Shown: in pieces, positions 35,445-45,317 of the stretch
How positions within the stretch are numbered: the first letter of the stretch is position 1
Layout of the letters: the number at the start of each line of letters is the position of its first letter
Assembly: GCA_049604415.1 (NCBI GenBank)
Contig: JBMYTN010000017.1
Location: 1 to 64,000 of the forward strand
Length of the DNA: 64,000 nt
DNA from: JBMYTN01 sp049604415
Lineage (GTDB): Bacteria > Pseudomonadota > Alphaproteobacteria > Rhodospirillales > Rhodospirillaceae
Reading direction: 5' to 3'
Translations under genes and position numbers: made by a program
The notes under the pieces: generated by a model
Databases searched by the model: none
What the model saw: the letters and a program-made list of their open reading frames with translations, nothing else
What the model was told of the DNA's origin: nothing

Positions 35445-37163
35445 ATGGCGCAAATATTCCAAACGGTGCTCGGAGTCCTCCTGCTCTCCTGCGCGACCCT
35501 ACTGGGTTCTGCCGAACCGGCCAGAGCAGATGATTATACCACCGACACGCTTGGACAAATTGACGGTTGGACCTTGGACGCCGGATTTCGCGGCACGGGT
35601 AGAGACCGTGTGTTTTCTGACTGCAATATCTGGTCCATCCGAGAAAACAACCACCATATCTTCTTCTACTTAGGCTTCCGCGACATCAAAGGGTTCGGCC
35701 TGATACATGACAGCTGGGCCGTTCCAGATGGGCATGCCCCTACGGTCCGCTGGAGAATTGACGATGGACCTTGGCACTCTGATCGAGGCAGAAAGTTTGC
35801 GTCGACAGGACTGTTTATCAGCGTTCCAAAGCTTGAGGAAATTGTTACACAAATCAAACCTCACAGCCGGTTGACCTTCAAACTGTGGGATAAAACACAG
35901 GTGCTCACCCTTCCCGGTGCCGCTAACGCCCTGTCATCATTGTTTAAATGTTACCGCGATGAAACGCGCACTGATCGAGGCCGGGCATCCGGCCCAGCAC
36001 CCCGATCCAACCAGCCGTTCTTTAACTCTTCCCCGACACTGCCGTCTCAAGATGTCCCGGACCCTGGAGCCAATTCAGCAAGAAATGCCCCGCCACCGCC
36101 CTCCCAATCTGAGGAGAGCTATCCCGTTGATGTCGGGCCCTGGCGGATTCACGCACATTACGGCACAAACTCTAATAATGCGCGTGAGATTTCGGAATGC
36201 ACAATGGTCAGAGACACACGGCGCCCCCCATCCCTGGCAGTTTTCTTTGGCAAAGGAGAAGTCCCGTTTGGCTTCATTCTCCATGACGCGGCGTGGCGGT
36301 TACCCCACCGGGCGCAATATGAAGTGGATTGGCAAGCCAGCCTTTCGGAACATCGCCAAAATTATTGGCTTCAAGCCAACGCTCAAGCCTTAAACGCGAA
36401 CACGCTGGTTGTGAGCGGGGATTCCTTTGCGGAAAATATTGTTTGGCTCAACGAGAACTCAGAAATGCGGCTGCGTCTTCGCGGAAAGATCTATCGATTT
36501 GATATCAGGGGTTTTGGCCAAGCCCTGCCGACACTGTTCAGATGTGGGATCCAACCGCCGTCACAGGCGGAGCCAAACCCACCTCCGCACACCAGCCCGC
36601 CGGGCAATCCCTTTGCCTGGTCCATGACGCCAAACCGTCGGCAGACCGCGCCTCTCCCATCGCCACAACCTCAACCGAGACCGGGCGAAGAGCGCACCCC
36701 GAGCCCATCTTCTCGCCCTCCGGGAGAAGATGCGCTGATCGATGCCGCCCAGGATTTGTTCGCCATGGCCCAGCCCGCCTTGAACATCGACGGGTATTTC
36801 GATCGGGCTTTGGGAATCTTATCAGGGTCGCTGGGGGATATGACGATGTTCTTTGCCCAGGTCGAGCCCTCAAACATGCGCCCTTCCATCCGGGGCTTTT
36901 TAACCAGCCTGGAAAAATCCTGCGATGGCGATATCCGGGAAGCCTTCGCCACCGACCCAAATACCGCTTTACCCTCGGCGGCCTTCAGCTGTCGGAGTAA
37001 CAATTTGGGACCGATTACAGCGACGGCCTTCGGGGTCCATTATGCCGGATCGGCCTATATGGTCGTGCTGTCCCTACGCGAACCGCCCGGTGAAGCCACC
37101 ACGCAGGAACTGGACCGGGTCGCCCAAACCGTGCGCGATATTGCAGGGCCGCCGCCGCGATAA
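35445..37163 (+). CDS. secreted protein with a duplicated Cys/Trp domain, unknown function
   Basis: A 572-aa exported protein (signal peptide LGVLLLSCATLLGSAEPARA). Two similar domains of about 125-140 residues (about 40-167 and 232-365) each begin with a Trp and an early Cys, contain an HDxAW-type block (IHDSWAVP, LHDAAWRLP), and end with AL..LF.C (ALSSLFKCY, ALPTLFRCG). Pro-rich linkers follow each. The C-terminal 130 residues (LIDAAQDLFAMAQPAL onward) form a third, distinct region. Repeats with this Cys/Trp spacing are frequent in alphaproteobacterial periplasmic proteins, but I cannot assign a function. It has its own promoter region after the cyd operon. Confidence 0.75.
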   Translation: MAQIFQTVLGVLLLSCATLLGSAEPARADDYTTDTLGQIDGWTLDAGFRGTGRDRVFSDCNIWSIRENNHHIFFYLGFRDIKGFGLIHDSWAVPDGHAPTVRWRIDDGPWHSDRGRKFASTGLFISVPKLEEIVTQIKPHSRLTFKLWDKTQVLTLPGAANALSSLFKCYRDETRTDRGRASGPAPRSNQPFFNSSPTLPSQDVPDPGANSARNAPPPPSQSEESYPVDVGPWRIHAHYGTNSNNAREISECTMVRDTRRPPSLAVFFGKGEVPFGFILHDAAWRLPHRAQYEVDWQASLSEHRQNYWLQANAQALNANTLVVSGDSFAENIVWLNENSEMRLRLRGKIYRFDIRGFGQALPTLFRCGIQPPSQAEPNPPPHTSPPGNPFAWSMTPNRRQTAPLPSPQPQPRPGEERTPSPSSRPPGEDALIDAAQDLFAMAQPALNIDGYFDRALGILSGSLGDMTMFFAQVEPSNMRPSIRGFLTSLEKSCDGDIREAFATDPNTALPSAAFSCRSNNLGPITATAFGVHYAGSAYMVVLSLREPPGEATTQELDRVAQTVRDIAGPPPR

Positions 37164-37164
37164 C

Positions 37165-37200
37165 ACAAAAAAGGCCCGCGCGTCAGACGCTCCGGGCCTT
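37165..37200 (-). terminator. intrinsic terminator after the lapA-like gene
   Basis: Stem AAGGCCCG (37171-37178) with CGGGCCTT (37193-37200), followed on the minus strand by six T. It also lies at the 3' end of the convergent secreted-protein gene. Confidence 0.85.
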
Positions 37201-37218
37201 GGTGGCTATCAAGAGGGC

Positions 37219-37566
37219 TTACGCCGCCTTAGGCAGCGCCTTCGGGGCTTCAGCCGCGTCCAGGGATGCCTCTAAGGCCTCAACCTTGTCCTTCGTGCGG
37301 GTCAGTTCCGCCCTCAGCCCCCGGATTTCCAGCTCCCGGTCGCGCAGGCGGATCGCCTGACGGGCCCGGCCCAGCATCATCAACAGGGATCCCAGGAACA
37401 GACCAATGCCCAGCGGAGCCAAGGCGTAGAGATACATCGGCAGGGTCAGCTCAAAGGGGGTCGGCCAAAAGGCCACCGTCACCAGGTCCCGGTTCGACGT
37501 GGCAAAGGCCGCCGCCACCAGGGCCACCACCAAGGCAAAGCTCCAAAAGATGATTTTCTTGATCAT
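37219..37566 (-). CDS. LapA (DUF1049) domain membrane protein
   Basis: A 115-aa inner-membrane protein with two hydrophobic helices (IIFWSFALVVALVAAAFA and LYALAPLGIGLFLGSLLMML) and a cytoplasmic coiled coil (LRAELTRTKDKVEALEASL). This is the LapA layout; in gammaproteobacteria LapA/LapB influence LPS assembly, while the alphaproteobacterial role is less clear. The ATG at 37566 with AGGGA upstream gives the family start; the frame is open to 37626. It follows ihfB by 78 bases on the same strand, a conserved order. Confidence 0.85.
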   Translation of the reverse strand: MIKKIIFWSFALVVALVAAAFATSNRDLVTVAFWPTPFELTLPMYLYALAPLGIGLFLGSLLMMLGRARQAIRLRDRELEIRGLRAELTRTKDKVEALEASLDAAEAPKALPKAA

Positions 37567-37644
37567 GGTCCCTGCACACTCCCCGCAGACAAGCTTCCCC
37601 AACCCCTGTTGCCAGGGCTTGGGCATACTCTAGGCCATCGATGA

Positions 37645-37935
37645 TTAGGCGTCCACGCCGTCGTTCAGCTTTTCGCGCAGCTGCTTGCCGGTCTTAAAAT
37701 AGGGAGCCGCTTTGGCTTCGACCTGGACCGTTTCCCCGGTGCGCGGATTGCGTCCGACCCGGGCGTCGCGCTTTTTCACCGAGAAGGCTCCAAAACCGCG
37801 CAATTCAACCCGATCCCCACGGGAAAGGGCCGCTGCAATTTCCTCAAAAATCGTAGAGACAATTCTTTCCACATCCCGCTGATACAAATGCGGATTTTTT
37901 TCCGCCAAGCGGGCGATCAACTCAGATTTGGTCAT
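37645..37935 (-). CDS. ihfB: integration host factor subunit beta
   Basis: DNA-bending histone-like protein (96 aa) that pairs with IhfA. The N-terminal MTKSELIARLAEKNPHL, the core VELRGFGAFSVKKR and the arm ARVGRNPRTGETV are diagnostic for the beta subunit. It follows rpsA on the same strand, the usual rpsA-ihfB neighbourhood, but a terminator separates the two. Confidence 0.95.
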   Translation of the reverse strand: MTKSELIARLAEKNPHLYQRDVERIVSTIFEEIAAALSRGDRVELRGFGAFSVKKRDARVGRNPRTGETVQVEAKAAPYFKTGKQLREKLNDGVDA

Positions 37936-38033
37936 TGTTGGCGGTCCCTAATCCAGCCCAATGAATACACCAAAAAACTGCCAGAGCCCCGGGGTCAGGT
38001 CAAGCAACTGCCTCCATTCTAACGATTTTTTAG

Positions 38034-38063
38034 AAAAAAAGGGTCCGCCACTGTGGCGGACCC
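38034..38063 (-). terminator. intrinsic terminator after rpsA
   Basis: A 10-bp stem GGGTCCGCCA/TGGCGGACCC with loop CTG, followed on the minus strand by seven T, about 50 bases after the rpsA stop. Confidence 0.88.
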
Positions 38064-38113
38064 TCCAATTCGGGGAATTTTCGCAACGCCCCATGCACTT
38101 TAGACGTCAACAA

Positions 38114-39853
<1,740 letters not shown>

Positions 39854-40070
39854 GTGGTTAGGGTCCTTTCGAAATTACTTCGATTTCCGGCCGACCGGTT
39901 GAGTCCGGTGGTCTTGGATTTCGACGAATGGGTAAAAGGCCCCCAGAGCCGCATCCGTTCGGAGCGGTCCCACAGACCAAATACCCGCGAAAACCGGGTA
40001 CATTGACGCCGGTCAGGTATTGCGTTTGAGCCTCCCCGCCCAGATCCTCCAACCACCGGACCCTTTGGTC

Positions 40071-40766
40071 CTAACTGGTCGGGGCGGTTGCCGTAGCAAC
40101 CAGGGCCTTGGCCTGAGCCAGCACTTGATCGGCATCCATCTCGGACGTATCGATCACATGGGCGTCTTCGGCCGCTGTTAAGGGAGCAACAGAACGAGAC
40201 CCGTCACGAAGGTCACGGGCCTGCAAATCGCTCAAAACGGCCTCTGGGGTAACATCTTGGCCCTTATCCCGCAACTCCTTCCAACGCCGCTGGGCGCGGA
40301 CCTCCGCAGAAGCGGTGATGAACAGTTTGACCGGGGCATCCGGGCAGACCACCGTGCCAATATCCCGGCCATCCAGCACCGCCCCGGCCTTGCCCCCAGG
40401 CGGCGTGGCGGCGAAACTGCGTTGAAAGGTGAGCAGGGCGGCCCGCACCGCCGGGATCGCAGCAACCTTGGAGGCCGCTAAACCCCCTTCTTCACTACGA
40501 ATTTTCGGATCGGACAGGGTCGCCGGGTCCAGCGACAACGCGGCCTGCTCCGCCGCAACCGGGTCGGCCGGGTCGCCGCCAGCACGCAGCACCGCCACGC
40601 CAACCCCGCGATAGAGCGCGCCGGTGTCGAGATAGACCAGATCAAACGCCGCAGCCAGGGCGCGGGCCAGGGTGCCCTTGCCCGCCGCAGCCGGACCATC
40701 CACAGCGATGACCAGAGCCGACTTTAAAACAGTGGAAGCCTCTGAATTCCCTGTCGAGTCGCTCAT
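40071..40766 (-). CDS. cmk: cytidylate kinase
   Basis: Phosphorylates CMP and dCMP (231 aa). The P-loop GPAAAGKGTLA, the YLDTGALYRG block and the GRDIGTVVCPDAPVKLF motif are diagnostic. Its ATG overlaps the aroA stop by four bases, so translation is coupled. Confidence 0.97.
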   Translation of the reverse strand: MSDSTGNSEASTVLKSALVIAVDGPAAAGKGTLARALAAAFDLVYLDTGALYRGVGVAVLRAGGDPADPVAAEQAALSLDPATLSDPKIRSEEGGLAASKVAAIPAVRAALLTFQRSFAATPPGGKAGAVLDGRDIGTVVCPDAPVKLFITASAEVRAQRRWKELRDKGQDVTPEAVLSDLQARDLRDGSRSVAPLTAAEDAHVIDTSEMDADQVLAQAKALVATATAPTS

Positions 40767-42139
40767 GACGCCCCCCCTGCTTGGCCATCGGAAAAGCGCC
40801 CGCCCAAGCCGCCCATCAAGGCGGCGAAGCCCGGAAAGCTGGTCTCCATCGCCTTGCCATCATCCACCGTAACCGGCGCAACAGAGGCCAGCCCCAAGAC
40901 CAGGAAGGACATGGCGATGCGATGGTCCAAATGGACCGCGACGGTGCCACCGCCCGCAGGCCGACCACCCGCTGCTCCTTGAACGATCAGATCATCCCCC
41001 TCGATCTGCACATCGACGCCACAGGCCGCCAGCCCGGCTGCAGTGGCGCTCAGGCGGTCACTTTCCTTGACCCGCAATTCGGCGAGGCCCCGCATCCGGG
41101 TGGTGCCCTTGGCGCAGGCGGCAGCCACCGCCAGCACCGGATATTCATCGATCATGGAGGGAGCACGCTCCGACGGCACCTCAATCCCGGTCAGGGCGCT
41201 GGTCTTGATCACCAGATCGGCGACCGGCTCGCCTGCCTCCCGCCGTTCATTGGTATAGGCGATATCGGCCCCCATCTCCCGCAAGGTCCGGAACAGCCCA
41301 TCGCGATGGGGATTGAGCCCGACATTGGGCAAGGTGACCTCACTGTCCGGCACGATCAGGGCGGCAACCGTCGGAAAGGCGGCAGAGGACGGATCGGCGG
41401 GCACCAAAACCGGGCGGCCAATGATCTCCGCCCCGCCGGTCACCGTGATTGCCTTGGCGCCATCATCGGTCTCCGCAGTTCGGATCGGGATGCCGAAATG
41501 GGCAAACATCAGCTCCGTATGGTCTCGTGTCGGCACCGCTTCGATGGCGGTGCTATCGCCCATGGCGTTCAAGCCCGCCAATAGGACAGCGGATTTCACC
41601 TGGGCGGAGGGCATCGGCACCCGATAGGTCACCGGCACAGAGTTGGCTTTGCCCCGGATCGCCAAGGGCAGACGGCCCCCAGAGCGGGCCATGAAGGTCG
41701 CACCGAACTGACTTAAGGGATCCATCACCCGCTTCATGGGTCGGGAACAGAGCGAGCCGTCCCCAGTCATCACGGCGGTCATGTCATGGGTGGCCAGGAT
41801 CCCCATCAGCAAACGCGCTCCGGTGCCCGCATTGCCCATATCCAGGACTTCCGCCGGTTCGGCCAAGCCGCCATTGCCAACACCCCGGATCACCCATTCC
41901 ACCGCGCCATCGGACCCCACCAGCCGCTCCACCGACGCCCCCATGGCCCGCATCGCCGCCGCCGTTGCCATAACGTCTTCGCCCTCAAGCATGCCAGTAA
42001 CCCGGGTCTCGCCAATGGCCAAACCGCCCAGCATGACCGAGCGGTGAGATATCGATTTGTCGCCGGGAACCCGCATGGTTCCGCTAAGGCCCTCGCTGGG
42101 ATGGGCCGTGACGGGATGGGAGCCGGGGTGGGAGGACAT
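40763..42139 (-). CDS. aroA: 3-phosphoshikimate 1-carboxyvinyltransferase (EPSP synthase)
   Basis: Sixth step of the shikimate pathway (458 aa). Substrate-binding blocks include GDKSISHRSVMLGGLA, LDMGNAGTGARLLMG, GDGSLCSRPMKRVMDPL, DEYPVLAVAAACAKG and LRVKESDRLSA. GNAGTGAR (Ala in place of the Gly100 region typical of some sensitive enzymes) resembles class II-type sequences. The start at 42139 is an inference: the frame is open to 42277 but the conserved part begins just after this ATG. Confidence 0.95.
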   Translation of the reverse strand: MSSHPGSHPVTAHPSEGLSGTMRVPGDKSISHRSVMLGGLAIGETRVTGMLEGEDVMATAAAMRAMGASVERLVGSDGAVEWVIRGVGNGGLAEPAEVLDMGNAGTGARLLMGILATHDMTAVMTGDGSLCSRPMKRVMDPLSQFGATFMARSGGRLPLAIRGKANSVPVTYRVPMPSAQVKSAVLLAGLNAMGDSTAIEAVPTRDHTELMFAHFGIPIRTAETDDGAKAITVTGGAEIIGRPVLVPADPSSAAFPTVAALIVPDSEVTLPNVGLNPHRDGLFRTLREMGADIAYTNERREAGEPVADLVIKTSALTGIEVPSERAPSMIDEYPVLAVAAACAKGTTRMRGLAELRVKESDRLSATAAGLAACGVDVQIEGDDLIVQGAAGGRPAGGGTVAVHLDHRIAMSFLVLGLASVAPVTVDDGKAMETSFPGFAALMGGLGGRFSDGQAGGAS

Positions 42140-42465
42140 GCGACTGTTCTTTCTGCTCAATAGGGGCCGGGATCGGGCTGTGAAAAGGCCGGGCAAAACG
42201 CCGCCAGAAGGCTGCCAGAAGACCAACAGACGGCCATTTGCGGACCGCTTGGACGCCGCATATAGCACGCTTGGCAAAAAATGGAGTCAATCGATTGGAA
42301 ATTCGTTTTGACAAGGCCCGCACACTGGTGGCAACAAGCCCTCCATGCCGAGGATGCAGACCCCCGTTGGGGCTGCCGCGCCAACCGGACCTCCCGTTGG
42401 TTAGGGAGGGTTCAGATCCGCAGGGCGACGACCTTCGGCAGGCGTCACGAAGGGAGGCCAATACC

Positions 42466-42813
42466 GTGGCAAAACCGGAATGGGGACAGAAGCGCACCTG
42501 TGGCAGCTGCGGCGCGAAGTTCTATGACCTTCTGAAAAATCCGCCCGTCTGCCCGAAATGCGGCGCGGTCTACGAGGTGGTCGCCGCACCGAAACCCCGG
42601 CGCCAATCCTCTGTTGCGAAGAAGGAAGCCGTCACAAAGGTTAAGGAAGAGACGGAAGAGGAAGAGGTGGAGACCGATGAGGACCTGTTGGAGGAGGACG
42701 ATGAGGACTCCGAAGACGAGGACATCATGGAAGACACCTCCGATCTGGGCGAAGATGATGACGACATGACCGAGGTCATGGAGCATGTCGAAACCGAGCG
42801 GCAAGACGATTAG
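42466..42813 (+). CDS. TIGR02300 family (FYDLN acid) protein
   Basis: A 115-aa protein with an N-terminal zinc-ribbon-like part, CGSCGAKFYDLLKNPPVCPKCG, and a very acidic C-terminal tail of Glu and Asp. This layout and its position beside aroA and tRNA-Ala are typical of the alphaproteobacterial TIGR02300 family, whose function is unknown. The start is GTG at 42466, supported by AGGGAGG just upstream. Divergent from aroA; the 326-bp gap shows no further gene. Confidence 0.92.
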   Translation: MAKPEWGQKRTCGSCGAKFYDLLKNPPVCPKCGAVYEVVAAPKPRRQSSVAKKEAVTKVKEETEEEEVETDEDLLEEDDEDSEDEDIMEDTSDLGEDDDDMTEVMEHVETERQDD

Positions 42814-43068
42814 ATCCTCGTTTCCCCCGCGAATTCAGCGGGAGAAAAAAACTGTGTCACACGGGTGAAATTTTCCTTGCCCGAAGCCGAGGTCGGAACT
42901 ATGGTCCGGCCTCTCGACGGACGGGGTGCCCGGCTGTCTCTCTGTGGAGCCCCCATGCGGGGTCACATGGATGAGATGGCAGAAGCATCTAAAAAGGGTT
43001 TTTTGGTTGCAGTATCCAGGCAAGGCGATGGCCTACCGGACACTCCCTTCAGACCCCTCGGACTGTCA

Positions 43069-43088
43069 GCCCCGGCTCAAGCCGGGGC
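43069..43088 (+). other. hairpin just upstream of tRNA-Ala
   Basis: GCCCCGGC/GCCGGGGC with loop TCAA ends three bases before the tRNA. It may mark a processing point or be chance in GC-rich DNA. Confidence 0.4.
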
Positions 43089-43091
43089 ATT

Positions 43092-43167
<76 letters not shown>

Positions 43168-43174
43168 TATTCCA

Positions 43175-43207
43175 CCCCCCGTCGCGGCCCAGCGGCGGGG
43201 GGTTTTT
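43175..43207 (+). terminator. intrinsic terminator after tRNA-Ala
   Basis: An 11-bp stem CCCCCCGTCGC/GCGGCGGGGGG with one T-G pair, loop of six, and TTTTT. Confidence 0.85.
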
Positions 43208-43483
43208 CTTTGCCCGCGCACTCTATAATAAAACTGAAATATATTCGCCTCAATACTTTCTTAAAACCTTCAAGAAACGGCCCTTGAGCCAATCCTAGAA
43301 GAACTTTACGCCCTTTTTATGGGTTCAGAAGCGTTTCTACCTTGGCGAACCCATGGAAACGGGACGCCTTGATCACAAAATGCTGTGATGTCGGCGCGAA
43401 GTCCCTGTTTTGACCCTGCCTCGACAGTCCCCTTCGGCTTTTCCAAGCCCCCGCCTTCACTTTTTCCTTTCAGGAGACTCTCC

Positions 43484-45067
43484 ATGACCTTCCGCGGAAT
43501 GCTGACGGGCTCCGTTGCCCTCGGTCTGCTCGCCGCTGCCGCCCCGGCTGCCCTGGCTGACAACCATGGCGGCGTGACGCCTTCCAACGCCCTGGTCGCT
43601 GCCAAGATCGGCAGCTATGACACCGGCTTGTTTGACGAAGGCGGCTCCGAAATCGTGGCCTATGATGCGGCCACCCAGCGCCTGTTCATCACCAATGGCA
43701 ATGACGACGCCGTTGACGTGATCGACATCAGCGATGCGTCCGCGCCGAAGAAAGTCATGGCTCTGCCGATCGAAGCCTATGGCGATGGCCTGAATTCCGT
43801 GGCGACCAAAAACGGTCTGGTCGCCATCGCCGTTGAAGGCGAAGAGGCCGACAGCATTGGCAAGGTGGTGTTCTATGACACCAATGGCACCTTCCAAAGC
43901 GACGTTGACACCTGCGCCCTGCCGGACATGGTGACCTTCACCCCGGATGGTTCCCACGCCATTGTTGCCTGCGAAGGCGAGCCCAATGACGAATACACCG
44001 TCGATCCGGAAGGCGGCATCGCCATCATCGACCTGACCAAGGGTGCCAAGAACGTCACCGTGACCGTCGCTGGCTTCTCCGCCTTTGAAGGCAAGCTGCC
44101 CGAGGGTGCGCGGATCGGCAAGCCCGGTGCCACCCTGGCCCAGGACATGGAGCCGGAATATGTGGCCGTGTCGGCGGATTCCAAAACCGCCTATGTCTCC
44201 ATGCAAGAAAACAACGCCATCGCCGTTGTCGATCTGGCCAAAGCCGAAATCACCGATATCTGGGGTCTGGGCTGGAAAGACCACTCCCAGGTCGCCATGG
44301 ATGCCAGCAACAAAGATGGCGGCATCAACATGAAGACCTGGCCGGTCTTCGGCATGTATCAGCCCGACAGCATTGCGGCCTTTGAAGTCGGTGGCCGCAC
44401 CTTCATCGCCACCGCCAATGAAGGCGATGCCCGGGATTATGACGGCTGGTCCGAAGAAGCGCGGGTCAAGGATCTGACCTTGGACGCCACCGCCTTCCCG
44501 AACGCGGCAGAGCTGCAACAGGAAGAAAATCTCGGTCGTCTGAAGACCACCACCACCATGGGCGACACCGATGGGGATGGCGATCACGACCAGATCTTTG
44601 CCTATGGCGCCCGGTCCTTCTCCATCCTCGATGCGTCGGGCAAGATGGTCTATGACAGCGCCGACATTCTGGAAAAGATCACCGCTGCTGCGGATCCAGA
44701 AAACTTCAACAGCACCGACAATGAAAACGGTTCCTTCGACGACCGCAGCGATGACAAGGGTCCGGAGCCCGAAGCCATTGCCACCGGTGTGATCGACGGC
44801 GTGCCCTATATCTTTGTCGGCCTAGAGCGGGTTGGCGGCATCGCCATCTTCTCTGCTGAAGATCCGACCGCCCCGGTGTTCTCCTCCTATATCAACACCC
44901 GTGACTTCTCCGGCGATCCGGAAGCCAGCACCGCCGGTGATTTGGCCCCAGAAGGCATTGCCTTCATCTCCGCCGAAGACAGCCCGACCGGCGCACCGCT
45001 GCTGGCCGTGGCCTTTGAAGTCTCCGGCACCACCGCGCTGTTTGAACTGCAGCCCGGGTCTTCCTGA
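43484..45067 (+). CDS. choice-of-anchor I family secreted protein
   Basis: A 527-aa exported beta-propeller-like protein (signal peptide ending ALADN). Repeats of the form IVAYDAATQRLFITNGNDD, VAVSADSKTAYVSMQENNA and FIATANEGDARDYDGW are typical of the choice-of-anchor I / alkaline-phosphatase-like family. A Ca-binding type loop DTDGDGDHD and an acidic surface suggest an extracellular or periplasmic location. Substrate unknown; some relatives are linked to phosphate or surface adhesion. CAGGAGA precedes the ATG. It ends at a terminator. Confidence 0.88.
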   Translation: MTFRGMLTGSVALGLLAAAAPAALADNHGGVTPSNALVAAKIGSYDTGLFDEGGSEIVAYDAATQRLFITNGNDDAVDVIDISDASAPKKVMALPIEAYGDGLNSVATKNGLVAIAVEGEEADSIGKVVFYDTNGTFQSDVDTCALPDMVTFTPDGSHAIVACEGEPNDEYTVDPEGGIAIIDLTKGAKNVTVTVAGFSAFEGKLPEGARIGKPGATLAQDMEPEYVAVSADSKTAYVSMQENNAIAVVDLAKAEITDIWGLGWKDHSQVAMDASNKDGGINMKTWPVFGMYQPDSIAAFEVGGRTFIATANEGDARDYDGWSEEARVKDLTLDATAFPNAAELQQEENLGRLKTTTTMGDTDGDGDHDQIFAYGARSFSILDASGKMVYDSADILEKITAAADPENFNSTDNENGSFDDRSDDKGPEPEAIATGVIDGVPYIFVGLERVGGIAIFSAEDPTAPVFSSYINTRDFSGDPEASTAGDLAPEGIAFISAEDSPTGAPLLAVAFEVSGTTALFELQPGSS

Positions 45068-45147
45068 GGCGTCAGCAAGCTCTGATCGGTTCGGCACAGG
45101 GGCCTCAGCATTGACCTGAACCCATATGAGCAGGACCAAATTACCAT

Positions 45148-45186
45148 GAACGCGCATCTTCGATCAGGAGATGCGCGTTCTTTTTT
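45148..45186 (+). terminator. intrinsic terminator after the choice-of-anchor gene
   Basis: A perfect 12-bp stem GAACGCGCATCT/AGATGCGCGTTC, loop of nine, and six T. Confidence 0.92.
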
Positions 45187-45317
45187 GTACGCTTCGAGAT
45201 GGTGAAATGGCCCGTTTGTGGTATAAAACTGTGCCAAATGCATAGATCCTTGCGGCTCAAAATCGGGTACATAGAGCCTTATGTGCAAGAAATGATGTGT
45301 ATCAAAGGACTCAGCTC

